Shown: piece by piece, positions 1 to 12,345 of the stretch
How positions within the stretch are numbered: position 1 is the stretch's first letter
Layout: each line of letters starts with the position of its first letter
From: Galerina marginata
Taxonomy: Eukaryota > Basidiomycota > Agaricomycetes > Agaricales > Galerinaceae
DNA: 64,000 nt
Direction of reading: 5' to 3'
NCBI GenBank assembly: GCA_023014335.1
Contig: JAECYW010000003.1
Location: 2,852,001-2,916,000, forward strand
Translations under genes and position numbers: made by a program
The notes under the pieces: generated by a model
Told to the model about the DNA's origin: nothing
The model's input: the letters and a program-made list of their open reading frames with translations, nothing else
The model's database searches: none

Positions 1-93
1 CTGCCACAATCCAAGGCTTTTTGCACCGTCTCCTGCCTCTTTCTTTTTACTGTCTTCCCCTCTACGTGGGACTACTTGTCTTCTCTGCTCATT

Positions 94-3000
94 ATGCCTC
101 CCGTTAATCAAAACGAAAACCCTACCAGAGGCAGCACTGCCAGCGTAGCTCCCAAGCGGAACCCTCCAGGAGGAAAAAAAGGATCTCAGACCTTAACTCA
201 GTCCACAGCGGGTACGCCTTCCTTTGATTGATACACTCATACTAGGAGAACTAAATTTCCTTATACAGTGAACGCACTTGTACCAGTTATCATGACGCAA
301 GTCAACCATGCACCAGAACCAGGTATGATTTCTGCATTTTTCGAATGATTTATATTAATACTGTTTTGTTTTGTAGGTCGAACTCGACCTGTTCGTACTA
401 ATGCTGGGCAAGGTGGTGTCGTTTCTCAGTTGACGCGTGTGTCAAATACAGTCGGAGCAGCTTTACTCCAAAAGGTTCAAGGCAAATCTGCTCTTGCTGG
501 CAAGCCAGGCGTTTTAGGAAACAAAAAGAGGATCTACGATGAGCTTGATGCAGCACCCGAGGACATTCCAGACAACAAGCTTGCACCTCAGAAGAAAGCA
601 AAGCGCCGTAAAGCTGTAAGCCAACTCCTTTGGGACCTGTTCATCTATGGCTTCTAATCGTTTAACACGTAGGGACTGGCCACTCCTCCAACGTTTCTTC
701 CAGAAATACCTGACCCCCCGTTAACTATTGCTCCTATGCCAAGTCGGCAACTTCCTGCCCACCTACCACATGGTTAGCTTTACATCTTTAAACATTCACA
801 ATAGGCTTCTAACATGTAAACTGTATGATAAGGGCGCCATTCACCTCCTGGTGTGGAGTTTTATAATCCCAAGCAATTAACTCTAAATTCGGTGGCTAAA
901 TCTCCTATTCAGTTGTGTGTTGCCTTGATAACTCAACCTCCCTAGCATCAGCTGCCTCCTGGGCCTGTAATTAACACCCGTCAGCTGGCACCACCTCAAC
1001 CTTCTCAACCTTCTTTGCGTGCTCATCAACAGGTAGTTGGTCCTGAGCTAGTTCGTGGTACAGCAACAATAACATATGGGTCTCGCAAGCAATTGCTTGA
1101 CATTGAAGCTAGCGACTCTGAAGATCCCCAAGAGATGGATGAAGACGAGGACGAGAGGGATGAGGATGAGCAGCAGGACTACCAATACGATCAAGATCAC
1201 GAGGATGATGGCCACAATAATAGCGTTGATGGAGAGTACGATGAGGATGAAAATATGGATGCTAACCTTGACGAACCCCAAGCAGCCTATGAGATGGATA
1301 ACCAACTTGATATGGACGTGGAACCCTTTGGTGACATGAACTATTATCCAGGTGGAAAGTATGACGTAGAAGCTGATCACAATGATGAACGGCAACCCCT
1401 ATTCCTTCCAAATGGTCAATATTGATTTCTCTTCTATTTCTCGCTCTGACCACATCTTTTAGGTGATATCCTCGATGAACAATCGCCATCCGAAGATGAG
1501 CAACTTGCGCTTTCTCACCTTCATGCTCATGAACCTGGCCTTGAGAACAATAACCGGTATGACAACAATGAGGAAGGCATGCCTGGCGCTGAAACAGTCA
1601 CAAACAGGTGGCCCAATGCAGACGAAGATGGACGATCTAGCTGGGATCAAGAGGAACAACACCTAGATTACGAAGTGACATTCATCTTATTTTTTTTTGG
1701 GACTTTGCTAATTGCTATCACGCTTCTTGTAGATTGGATTTATACCTGATCCCCAGCATGAGGAAGAATCTGCTCAAGAAGCAGTCAATGGTAGTGAGGC
1801 TGAACAGGAAGAAGTACGCCTTAATTTTATTTCATCACCTGATATATTTAATCAAACTTGATAATTTAGGCTGACCAGACTGAGGATGTCCTTCAAGCGC
1901 ACCACAAGCGTAACCGACCCAACCGGCCACCAAGTCTCCCAAAACTTACTGCCGCAGCGGTTAACCAGCTGAACGAACAGCCTGAGCCTGGAGATGACAA
2001 TTCCGAAACTTCCTCCAGCACAGATGCGCCCTCCAACAGTGGTCGAGCAGTGAGAAACTCAAGAAAGACGTCGCTGAAACCTACAAACCTTGGCTACTAT
2101 CCAGCCATGTGGCAAGTTGTTCTGATTCGGTCAAAAATCAGGTTCAGGAGATATGTTGCGTTGACTCGATTATTCCCAGTCAAAGCTCAACATTTGCCGA
2201 TTGCGATGTCTATTCTTACAGAGGAGATTGCCCGAGCTCAAGAGGAAGAGATGATCCTTGAAAAAGGCAAGTATTCTTTGTATGTTTCTATGTTTTCTCT
2301 GACCTCATCTCAGGTTATGCTCTTTCTCGGGATATGGCCACAGTAGTGCGTATTCTCTAGATCCTAAAAGAAACTTACTTATACAAGTCTAGGTCTTTGA
2401 CGAGGGCTCGACATTCCGCGGTAAATTCAAAACATTGGCCAGGACAATTGTGAAACGCTGCTATGACAAAGAACTGGACCCTGTAACTGAAGGAAATCAA
2501 CTTGGGCAGCAGCTGCAGGTCATCGACAACGTCAAAGAGATTCTTGAGAATAGTACCTATCTAACTGATGGGAAGGATGAAATGGTAAGGAATTGCGGTC
2601 TCTTTTCTATTTTTACTGACTTGCTTTGCAAGGGACGAACCAACAATTTCGCTCATGTGGCAATTCGTCAACTTTGCATTGAACAGTTCTACCAAGGAGA
2701 AGACTGTTTAGCGCACCACTTCCCAGAGGATTTCAAAGACGCTGTTCCCGAGAAATGCATCACCATGGTCATGACTGGTGTACGCTTTGTCCTGCTATAC
2801 ATTCTACCCCCTGATTCAGTGACTATTTTCATTCAGCTCACCAATTGCTTGGAGGAGTACAAAGAATTTGGTGTACTGAGCAAGATCGAGTTTTCAAAAG
2901 ATGGATATCAGAGCACATTCAAGGCGCTGACCAGCTTGATGGAACAGATCAAGGAAAACCCATATCATAGCAGTAAATTGGCAGACTACCGAAGTGATTG

Positions 3001-3142
3001 GGCAGCGGCTGGCATGTAAGCCCTTCGCCATTGCTCTCGCTTGCTTTTGATGAGTTTTGACCAATGTTTATTCTCAAATAGGGTTGTCCAAAACCCGGAT
3101 TTGACAGCCACTCGGAGAAACCTTGCTGTTTACTTGGACTAA
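94..3142 (+). CDS. DUF6532-domain protein, copy 1
   Basis: This multi-exon gene starts at an ATG at 94. Early exons 94-211, 269-322, 377-615 and 673-772 join in frame. They encode a low-complexity N-terminus with a basic nuclear-localisation-like patch (KKAKRRK near 600). An acidic D/E-rich region follows (1110-1260). The C-terminal part (about 2050-3142) matches the basidiomycete DUF6532 family as I know it: a helical region with an FxxxxY pattern and a terminal SDW. Two short introns in the domain (about 2585-2632 and 2781-2837) are multiples of three with no stop, so an unspliced read also stays open. The last splice (3015-3081) replaces a stop and gives a C-terminus ending VYLD. The function of DUF6532 is unknown to me. 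The donor after 918 is weak. The family call is fairly sure. Confidence 0.75.
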
Positions 3143-3239
3143 ACATGTTTATTCAGCAGTTTATGCAGGTAATCGGTAAGTGGTTTTCTGATCCTAACAA
3201 CATGTCAATGACGACAGTTAATAGACACCAATAGTGACA

Positions 3240-3566
3240 AGAACAACAAGCGATGTACGATAACCATGAGCGATGAGCGACAAGTGACAAGCAACGAGCG
3301 ATGAGGACAGGTGACAAGGACAAGTGACAAGGATGAGGTCAAGCAACGAGGACGAGGACGAGCAACAAGAACAAGGATGAGCGACAAGGACCAGGACGAG
3401 CATTGAGGACAAGGACAAGGACGAGTGATGAGGATGAGGACGAGGACGAGCATTGAGGACAAGGATGAGTGATGAGGACGAGCAATGAGTGATGAGGACG
3501 AGCGATGAGTGATGAGGACGAGCGATGAGCGATGAGGACGAGCGATGAGCGATGAGCACAAGGGAT
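3240..3566 (+). repeat. GA-rich minisatellite, copy 1
   Basis: This purine-rich tract sits just downstream of the DUF6532 gene. Degenerate short units (GACAAGGACAAG, GATGAGCGAT) resolve toward the right into about four copies of a 20-bp unit, GAGTGATGAGGACGAGCGAT, between about 3467 and 3550. Long Ser/Val/Leu-rich frames on the minus strand are artefacts of this repeat. Confidence 0.9.
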
Positions 3567-3689
3567 GCTGCAACATCTGCACTGTATTTTGTATTGACTA
3601 GCTACTGGCTAAATAAACCCGTCTTTTGCCCTGGAAATACCCCAAATATATCTAGAAAAATACCCTATATTTAGAAATAGGTCAAATGC

Positions 3690-4011
3690 CTGGCGCCTTG
3701 GCCCACTGTCAGTAGCGCTACAGAGAGTCACACATTGATTATACAGACCACAGTGTGCGCTGCATGCACACCACACCAACCTGCAAGTAGATACCAAGGT
3801 CTCAGACGAAGGTGCAAAGAAGTGGTGGGTGTCTGGACAGCACTACCAAGCACTCTGGGGCCTCTACATGACGCTACAGACCTGGCTGCAGGCGCTGCAA
3901 GGCGCTGCATAGGATGTGCAGGGTGCCGCAGATCTAAGGACGTATTCTATGTTGCTATGGCACTATGCAGCACTACGTATTGATCAGCAGCCTACCCAGG
4001 GGTTACTGATG
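3690..4011 (+). repeat. Subterminal region and right terminus of mobile element, copy 1
   Basis: GC-rich non-coding end of the duplicated segment with repeated CGCTRCAG/GCGCTGCA-like words and one TGCTATG motif, ending in GGGGTTACTGATG at 4011. It is identical to 23153-23474. The final bases are the inverted counterpart of CATCAGTAAACCC at 4694, as expected for a terminal inverted repeat. Confidence 0.6.
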
Positions 4012-4693
4012 GCCCACCTATTTTTGTCCCCAAAGATTATTTGTGTGGATTGTATGAAAAGCGGGGGAAAAATGTGTTATGCTTCTTCGGTTATTACCCT
4101 CCTTGATCCATATTTCCACTCCAATAGTGGCTTATCTTCCGAAGACAGATTGCACATTTGAGTTTATCTTTCTTGAGTCTTCACAAAATACTTTACCCGT
4201 GACTAAAATCTAGCAATCTGGGGTGTAGACCAATCCACTGGTAGTTCCACAGTGTGGCATGAAACGTAGATGTGTAATCCCAAAGCACACCACTGGCAGT
4301 AGAGCTTATTCATCTCCGTAAACAGGTACGAATACCTACTTGGTTGATTTATCGGTTTACTAAAGCATCGGTATTGTTTGCAATGCGTCCTTCTTTCTTG
4401 GCCTATGCTGGCGCAACGGTTAGTGCATCTATTCTACGAATAAGTACACCCTTACTTTCACCCGAGAATAACATCAATTTTAGTTCAACTAAATTGACAC
4501 GCATTGGTTCCAGACGGAGCCAGTCGGTCTTAATCTAGGCCATACAGTATAAGCGCCGAGAATCTAATTCATAGAGGAACAGGAAACCATCCTTCAAGCA
4601 CTTTCTACCCGGATATACACTCCTGTGACTCTGATGTAAGTCGAACGCTCACTGGCTGATGAATCTACGCAGGGTTTGGGATTAAAACGACTA
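4012..4693. other. Spacer between the two element copies, no gene seen
   Basis: About 680 bp separates the right end of copy 1 from the proposed left terminus at 4694. No convincing reading frame was found; the 64-codon frame at 4344-4538 has no recognisable features. It may be host DNA or a remnant of another insertion. Confidence 0.5.
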
Positions 4694-4890
4694 CATCAGT
4701 AAACCCAGATTTTGGCTCATAGCATGCCATAGACTAACCGCACAATGCCATAGCAGACCACCTTCTCGGCTAGCAACCCATAGCAAGCATAGCAATCTGT
4801 AGTATGTCACATAAATTACCTAGTTAGGCATAGGCACGTGTGCATGCTACAGAGCTCTGCGCATCGTTCTCAAGTTGCTATGGAGTGCTG
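4694..4890. repeat. Left terminal inverted repeat and subterminal CATAGCA motifs
   Basis: The terminus CATCAGTAAACCC is followed by four CATAGCA words at 4718, 4749, 4779 and 4788 and a TGCTATG at 4876. This arrangement is typical of transposase-binding subterminal repeats in CACTA-like elements. The terminal 13 bases match the inverse of 23462-23474 at 12 of 13 positions. Confidence 0.55.
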
Positions 4891-5100
4891 CACAGTGTTT
4901 CCAAGTGACTACACATTATACAAAGACTGGGATGCGACAACACAGCTAGTTATGTACTCTATATAGCCATCACAATGTACTGCGGAATTCTAGATTCATG
5001 CCTGTAGACTGCTTCTTATTTTAGTACTGTTTTGAATGCTATCCGACCGCTATGAATATTCATTAATAGAGTTGTATGTTGGCTTTATCTTTGAGCCCTA

Positions 5101-8100
5101 CTAAGTGAGAGCCCAGAACAACTCTTTATCAAAGTACTTGTTAAGTGTATACTCAGAGCTATATGTCGTACTATTTTGGGCTGTCAAACCCCTATTTGCC
5201 TCATTTCCAAATCGTGGAGCAACGTCAACCAAGGCACGTATCTGACGGAGGGGGAGTATATCACCAACCAGTGTTCCATTTGAGCGCTTCTTTCTGGTCA
5301 AAATATAGAGAGAAGATGAAGCTTCTGGATATGAACCTCTTGCTGTTCTGGAACCGGATATTGATTGGTTGGTTTGGGGTACAATGTCGAAGCGTTGAAC
5401 ATATGACAAAAATTCATTAGGAATCCCTGATAAGGAAGAAGTAGAGTTGCAAGGGATGCGAAATATCAGTCGAAGATCAACAACCAAATGGCCTGAAAAA
5501 TTGTCTCTTTGAGAAGAAGTTCGTTATTTAATATAGAGGGCTGAACACACCTTTCAAACCGCTCTTAGGCCATTCCTGAGCAGGATCAATATTTGCAATG
5601 ACACTATCATAACGACCAAGTGGCCATTCTGCAGATGGAGGGTATGCATTGACAGTATGTGCGGGCAAAGCATCATGGGGAGGATGATAAGTCCTAGTTT
5701 GTATACGGACGCGATTCCAAACTTCAAGCTGGGAAAATGGAAGGGTGCACAAGGCGGTAGATATTCGTCGGCCACCAACAACAAGCGCAACAGATTCCTG
5801 CTGATCTGCAGTGCGTCGTAGATAGTCGCCCAGGGAAGCACGTAGATCATGGAGATTGAACAAAGCTGCAACATCATCCACAAGCTGGCGTTTATAGCTA
5901 GGATCTCGGGTTAAATGGAAGGTTGAATGGGGCGAACATTCTTGTGTACGATGTGGACGAGGTGCATTTGGCATGTGACCACACTTGAGATCGTTGGCTA
6001 TTTTAAAGTAGTCAACTGTTTTGTTGTGAGTAGAACCAATGAATGACAATACTGAGTTGACGTTGGTTGGAAGTTCAGATGGGGTGTCAATGCTGTAGTG
6101 ATCCACAAAGGTATCTGGGTCTAGTGCAGCATTTGTGGTTTCTTCTCGAATAGCTGTTGCAAGGCCAAATTGACGAAGTTTGTCAGAACGGTCAAGGTAG
6201 CGGCAGATTTGCGGTTCATAGTTGCGATTATTTCCGCAATCTGCTGGATCCTTGACTACCTCAATGTGGGCATGCTCTGTCGTATCTGCAGACCATTGTA
6301 TAGCCACGCCATTCAGGAGGATGTTGGTGACGACACTTTGAAGAAATTCAAGTTTGGGAATGCCATACCAATGTTGAATGGGTGACTTCTTTCCACGACG
6401 AGCATTGGCATCTAAAATCGCTTGCTTGTTGTCATGGAATTCTTGAAGAGCCTTCTGGATTTTATTACAGGTATCACTGTCAACGGCCGTTGCTTGAGCT
6501 AAATATCGAAAGTCAATCAAAGCCCTGATAGCAATGAGAAATTTTGTAGAAACAGCTTGAAAGATGACAGAGACAATGTATCTTTGGACATCGCGATGCT
6601 CTCGCCCTGTAACCTGCTTTAATTTGGATATACCTTCATTGAAGTGGCGAAATGCTGTATGCGGATGTAGAACAGCAAACCGAAAGTCAATTTCTGGCCC
6701 TCCTAATGCGTTTATGCACCATTTTGCATCATGGTCCCAAAACATCTTGTGCCAATGGTGAAGGGGCTCAGAGGTCAGAAATGTGGGAGGTTCTGCAAGA
6801 GGGTAATCCCTCCAAAACGGCCGATGAACTCCATTAAGATGAAGTATGTTACATTGATCGATGTAGTCTTCTAAGCTCCATGGATTCGTATTTGCTTCTG
6901 CTGCCGCAAGCTGGGCAAGGATTGTTGATGCCGTCCTTGGTTCATGGCGAAAATCATCACCAAACTGCTTGTGGTGGGCCATCGTAACAGATGAGGCATT
7001 TTTAGCCGCGCAGGATATCATTGCAGATTCTGGAGTGTCGACGATGTAGGCCGCCAGAGGAGTGAAACAAAAGCGCTGACAGCCAAGTGGGTCAATCATC
7101 ATAACTCCTATCCGAGCAGCCGTCTTGAGGGGGGCAAGGATAATATCCAGACAATGATGAAAGAGGCGTGCATCTAATACACCCCGTGGTTTTGACTTGC
7201 TGTGCGTAAACTGAGCGATGGGCAATAGTGCCAGCAGAAGAAACAGATGACTGGACGATTTGTTACGGGGAGCCATGTCGATATTGGCCAGGCTAATAAG
7301 AAGAGGGTGGGCCTTGCGATTTCCAGTCATCGCTGATATAGTTGTTCTGTCTGAGGATAGCACTGTTCCGAGAACCGTTGCACCTGTTGGTATCTTCTCC
7401 TAGAGGAGCCCGACAGGAAGTTGGAATGTGATTTAGTGGGTGTGTGAATACATAAACGTACCTGTATTGACCAAGCCGCATCGCCAGAGAGCCACTCTGT
7501 ATAAACTCTCATAGTTTTTGCTGCTGATTCAAAAAGCCGAAAGGGAGTGAACTTGATGGAACTTTTTAGAAGCGGGTTGTGCATGAGTGACTGCAGACAT
7601 TCAAGTGGATCCCGGTAATACAAAGTGAGTTTGTTTTTGGTAGGATAAACAGTTGTAACAGGAACAGATTTCCATGCTGGGCCAGCAGGAAGTATTTCTG
7701 CGCGATTTCGCAGGTCTTTTGCTGAACGAAAAGAAAGACCAATTCTTTGAATCTAAATATATATTAGCCAATGCAGAAGGCTAGAAAGGAAGGCTTACCA
7801 GTTTGGATTGAAAGAATTTATTCAATGACCGCATGCTCAGATCAGAATTAAGGAGGAAAGAAGCGAGTTCCCATTCATCTTTTGAGGCAAAGGGATAGTA
7901 TGGATGTGATTCCCGTTCATAAGCAAATCTGTCTGCATCAAAAAGATCCATAAAGGTAGGACCTGAGCCAAAAATTTGGGAGGATGTAGGGTAGTCTTCT
8001 TTGTAGTATGGGCTGCACGGAGCGATTGATTCTCCACCGGGCTCAGAATGAGAATCTATTTCCATTTCGACACTTTCCGCACCCAGTTCAACATTGTCAG

Positions 8101-8344
8101 GCTGGGTATGCATCCGGTCTTCATTAATATAGGCTCCTTCAATCGGTAGTTCGGAATACAGTTGTTCAAACAATGGTGTCAGAGAATTCTGTTGCGGTTG
8201 ACACTTGACAGTGGTTGGTGGCTTGTGGTTCTTCATGAGTTCCTTGAATGCGTGAAGACAAGATGATGCCTGATTCATGTGTTTCAAAACACTGGCTTCA
8301 TCAACAAATCGTTTTGCACATCTTGGGCAAAAGAGCTTTGACAT
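5101..8344 (-). CDS. Plavaka-family (CACTA-like) transposase, apparently intact
   Basis: Four exons on the minus strand (8344-7799, 7752-7462, 7399-5551, 5492-5101) join through GT-AG introns of 46-62 bp. They sum to 3078 nt, giving 1025 residues without a stop. The N-terminus has a C2H2-type zinc finger (CPRC...H, residues 6-26), then an acidic linker. The catalytic part begins near residue 295 with SSDRTTISAMTGN, the family's first-aspartate block. LAAYIVDTPE and a KHW/WGHD-like helical region follow. The C-terminus LNKYFDKELFWAL is the characteristic Plavaka ending. The expected role is cut-and-paste transposition in the nucleus. It lies about 400 bp inside the proposed left terminus. The clean frame suggests recent activity. 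Assignment to Plavaka is confident; activity is inferred. Confidence 0.9.
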
Positions 8345-8400
8345 TTAGGTTGGAGACGAAAGCAACATTTGCGTTCTACTTCCCAGTTCGAGTGCTCATC

Positions 8401-8419
8401 CACGTGACTTCCGCGTTGA
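8401..8419 (-). promoter_or_regulatory. TCCGCGTTGA plus GTCACGTG promoter motif upstream of transposase
   Basis: Read on the minus strand this is TCAACGCGGAAGTCACGTG, ending about 57 bp before the transposase ATG. The same two blocks, TCAACGCGGA and GTCACGTG, occur upstream of the TET-like gene at 14459-14497. The core is an E-box-like CACGTG palindrome. Confidence 0.4.
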
Positions 8420-8649
8420 TAGATTATACAGACCTCTCTGTTGCCTCAAATTTGTGATATAATAGGTTCAAGCAATGTAGGATTGGAAATCAAAATATAT
8501 TACATCAACAAGAAGAATTTCAAGAACCAAGAAATCATATATACAATGCCGTGAGCGTATAGTTGAGTTTTGAATAAGAAGCTGACAAACTCTTCCTCGA
8601 GACCATCAACGTGTAGAACAGCTGCAAGGGACGTGTGCTGGCAGGCAAT

Positions 8650-10960
8650 GGCAAGCTGGACGTTCAGCATTTGAGCCCCAACATCGGGTTGCAGGCTGCA
8701 GTGCGAGGGTCATAGAATGAAGGTAAGAATAATATTTGATGATATGAATTGATACTTACCTCGTTATTTTGGCAGGTTCCTGGAAATCCGACATAATGGC
8801 GGCGCTCGTGGAGGTCCTGAGGGTGCTGGGAAGGAGGTATCACGCCGTCGAACAAATGCTAAAAGCCAAAGAAAAGGTCAAGGTAAACACACATTCTAAT
8901 GATCGAAATACGTCCTCCTCACATTCTTCCGACCCAGTCTGTGCCAGTACCAGTGACGCCCGCCTCACAGCCCTCCTCTTCGAGCCTCAGTCACATCCTG
9001 TACTCCAAACCCGGTCCTCCTTGCATCCAGCTCCGTGATCGACGTGGAACGACAGGCGACAGAAACGACTACCAGAAATAGTCGAGACCGCCGTCTGTGC
9101 ATCGCTTGAATGCGGATGCTCTCGACAACCTGCAGAGGCAGAGGGCGACAAGCGAGCGGGAATGGGTAGCGTTGACGCAGGCGGCGGAGAGGATGAGAGG
9201 GGGCTGGTGTTATTTGATGACCCCGGCTGGGTGACTGCGAGCTTTCAGGAGTTGCTTCCTTTAATTTGGTTCTTCCGGTGTTTGACTCGTTTCATGCGGC
9301 AGGGAAGTGCGCCGCGGCTTGAGATGTGGGCGTGGGCGCTCGGCACTCAGGGAGGTGGATGAGCTCGCGGGTGCTGGTGCTGACGGACGATGGCGGGGAT
9401 GTTTGACGTTGATGTTGAAGTCCCGCGGTTGAGGGGTGGTTCTGAGGGTGGCTGCAAAAGAGGTGAGTAAGCATTTGATGATAGTATGAACTCGTACTCA
9501 CCTTGATATTGTGAAGATTCCCCGATGTTAATTCTACTTGACATCGCGCTCGTGGGACGTTGAGTGTCGACGATTCGAAGCCCTAGAGTCGATGGGAGGA
9601 ATGTGAGGGAGCTGGATACGAGGTAAGCAAGTTTTCGAACAATAAAATAAAATAATACTAACCTTTTGATAACAACAGCTCCTCCTTCTCTTCAGCCACC
9701 CCGGAGTCGTTGACGAGCATCTACCATGCTTCACGGCGGTATCCCGGCGACGAACAAGAAACGCCCGTTTGTGTCACAATGTTGTGTACGACTCGTACCG
9801 CCGCGGGAAGGGGTGCACGGCGACCTGAGCATGCCCTGCCGAGTTGGGTGGAGGCACATAAGACGGAAGTGGAGAGAACGGGATCAACGAAGGCGCCGCG
9901 GGAGATGTTGGGAGGTGGATGGGCCACGGCGAAACCTTTGGATTCGACGTTGAAGTCCCGGGTTCAGACGAGATTCTGAGAATGACTAGAAACAAGGTAA
10001 ACAGGTATTCAATGACAATCAAAGTCGGTGCTTACGCTATTTTGACAGATCAGTCGAAATTTGATTGGGCGACTACGCTCGCCGAACGTCGCACGTCGAG
10101 CTCTTGAAGGCCAAACGCTGAGGTGGAAGTTGTGAGGGTGCTAGATACCCCTACTGAGCATGACATGTCGGGTTGGGTGTGGGCACGGAAGAACGGGGTC
10201 AACGAGGGCGCCGCGGGAGATGTTGGCACACTCGGAGAGGTTGACGTGGCATGTCGGGTGTGTGGGAGGGTGGATGATGGACCTCTGAAGTTGATGTTGA
10301 GGTCGTCGATGGCGAGGTGCAGGCTGTGAATGAGGTAAGCAAGTAACCAATGACAATATGAAATGTTACTTACTTTGTTATTTCAACAGGTTCCTCAATA
10401 TTCAAGCTGGCGCCTGCGTTTGCGGAACGTCGCACGTCGAGCCCTGAAGCCCCATTGAAGGTCCAACACTGGTGTGGAGGTTGTTAGAGTGCTAAGAAGG
10501 GGTAGGTAAGTTCTCGAACACATATACCAACTAATACTTACTTATTTTTAGCAGCTCATACAATTTCCAGCTCCTTTGACGATGTCCTTCCACCCTCCAG
10601 CTCGGTAATCCGCTAACAAACGCAAAACGGGTGCTGCTGCTGCACTCGTTCGTGTCCTTGATGGTGTGTGCGACTCGTACCGCCGCGGGAAGGTGCGACC
10701 TGGGCATGACCTGTTTGGTTGGGTGTGGGCGTAGACGAGGGAAGGGGAGCAAACGGGGTCAGTGATGACACCACGGGAGACATCAGCACTCAGGGAGGCG
10801 GATAGCGGGTACGGGAGGTGAGACCATTGGGGTTGCTTTTGAGGTTCCCATAGTGGGATGCAGGCTGCCAGCGTGCTAGAACGAAGTAAGCAGGTATTGA
10901 AAGGCACTTTAAATTGTTACTTACCTTCTTATCTTGATAGATTCTTCAAAATTCGACCAG
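8650..10960 (-). repeat. Array of seven intron-like units with Pro-rich exon-like spacers
   Basis: Seven units of 49-56 bp (8723-8775, 9463-9516, 9623-9678, 9997-10048, 10335-10389, 10506-10554, 10886-10940) share GTRAG at one end, an internal ACTTAC or ACTAAC, and an AG end. An eighth lies at 13755-13804. Read on the minus strand each has a GTRAGTA donor, a CTTAC-type branch site and usually a nearby CAG or TAG acceptor, so both strands look spliceable. Between them are 60-330-bp segments that resemble each other. The longer spacer at 9679-9996 recurs at 10555-10885 and 13805-14060, sharing CGTACCGCCGCGGGA-like and GACGAACACAAACG-like blocks. No continuous protein can be read. It probably derives from tandem amplification of exon-intron sequence next to the SSN6 remnant. 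Confidence 0.65.
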
Positions 10961-10984
10961 GATTGGAAAATGTCCTGATCAAAG

Positions 10985-12345
10985 GTAAGCTTTCGAAATC
11001 GTATATGAAGAGGAATAGATAAACTTACCAAACATCGAAATCTTCACTGGCAACCTTATTATGCAAACTCATCAACTAACCACCTTCAAATTCCCTCTGG
11101 AATTACCCGCGGCATCGACGAAGATAACGGCAACGAAGCGAAACGACCCAGGGTGAGTCGTACGAATGACAGGTCCACGATCTTGAGGAATTGACGAGGG
11201 CTCGTTTGCAGCATTATTATGCAAACCAATCACGCGATGTTGAACGGTGGGTGGGTACTCGAAGAAGTCGCGGCATGCTAGGATTGACAGTAAGATCTCG
11301 AATTTTATTAGAAGAACTAAAAAACTTACCAGCTTGTCTGAAGCTCGGTGGCAACCTTATCATTCAAACCCACGACCTTTGGCGATTCGTGCAGCAGTCG
11401 AGCTTGAACAGAAGGCGGGTACTCGAAGACGAATATGAATAAGAAGGCGGGATGACCGCCATCCCCGCCTCCTCAACCTCGCCATTTCACTCGCCAAAAC
11501 CCCGCAGCACGCTAGCTAAACGACGGTAAGATCCTCATTCATGTAAGAAGGACTGAGAAACTTACCAACTTGTTTGAAGCTCGGTGGCAACCTTATTATG
11601 CAAACTCATCAAGAACACCTCCAACCCTTCCTCTCGATCTTGAATTTCCGGTGGCGTCGACGATGGACGCGGCGAATAGGAGAGATGACATAGGTGAGTC
11701 ATGCGAACGGCGGTGTTTCGGCATTCTTGAAGGACTGACAGAGGCTCTTTGCAGCCTTATTATGCAAACTCATCACTGAACGCTATTCGCGTGGCAGTCG
11801 AGGGTGCATGGAGAACGCGGGTGCTCGATGACAAAGACGGGACGAAGGAGAGGTTGACGACAGCCTAGAGGCTCGGTCAGTCAAGGTCATAGTCCATTAC
11901 GTTAAGAAAACTCACAAGGCCCGTTCGCAGCCTTACTATGCCACCCCTCGTCATGATCCAGCTCCAAATCCATCCCACGAAGCCCTTGCTCTCGTCGTAT
12001 GCAGCGTGTAGGCGGGTGCCCTTCAAAGTTCAGCAAGAAGTCCTATTTTACAGCCCCGGTAAGTCGTACAAATCACGATAGATGTATAAATCGACTTACC
12101 AAACTCATTCGCAGCCTTATTATGCAAACTCGCCGTCGCTATCGAGCACGCGGCCACACAAGACCAGAAAGAGACGATGTGCACTGCGACCGCCGACGTG
12201 TAGACGTTTTGAGCCGTGAGCAGCGGCATGGAAGCTGCGAAGACGATGGATTGGGACATCCTGGGTTCGGTAAGTCGTGGTTATTGTGACAGAGGTATAG
12301 AAAACTTACTAAGCCTCGTTAGCAGCCTTGCTTTGCAACCCCATC
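10985..12345. repeat. Array of eight units carrying the GCAGCCTTATTATGCAAAC motif
   Basis: A conserved block close to GCAGCCTTATTATGCAAACT recurs near 11048, 11208, 11350, 11585, 11751, 11927, 12111 and 12322, at steps of about 140-235 bp. Most copies are preceded by an intron-like stretch beginning GTRAG and containing CTTAC (clear at 11153-11211, 11693-11754, 12059-12114 and 12270-12325). The unit at 12059 has perfect GGTAAGTCG / CGACTTACC ends, so splice signals exist on both strands. The last copy overlaps the end of the SSN6 remnant, suggesting the array arose by repeated copying of an SSN6 exon boundary. No coherent protein is encoded. Confidence 0.6.

Larger units (their letters stand above)
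1..4011 (+). repeat. Long direct repeat, copy 1 (left end outside window)
   Basis: This stretch recurs at 19464-23474 with a constant offset of 19,463 bp. Every reading frame in one copy has an identical counterpart in the other, and reading the two side by side I found no difference. The left limit is the window edge, so the repeat may extend further left. The right limit is sharp: both copies read GGGGTTACTGATG and then diverge (GCCC here, TAGA in copy 2). It contains a complete DUF6532 gene, a minisatellite and a GC-rich end region. The best reading is the right end of a second copy of the mobile element proposed at 4694-23474. An assembly duplication cannot be excluded from sequence alone. 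Confidence 0.95.

Noticed and set aside
3205..3582. Ser/Val/Leu-rich minus-strand frames over the minisatellite, and their copies at 22668-23045
   Set aside because: They are frame artefacts of a GA-rich tandem repeat with no other support.
3707..3726. CACTGTCAGTAGCGCTACAG as a CACTA terminus
   Set aside because: It starts like a CACTA end, but no inverted partner was found and identity between the copies continues 285 bp beyond it.
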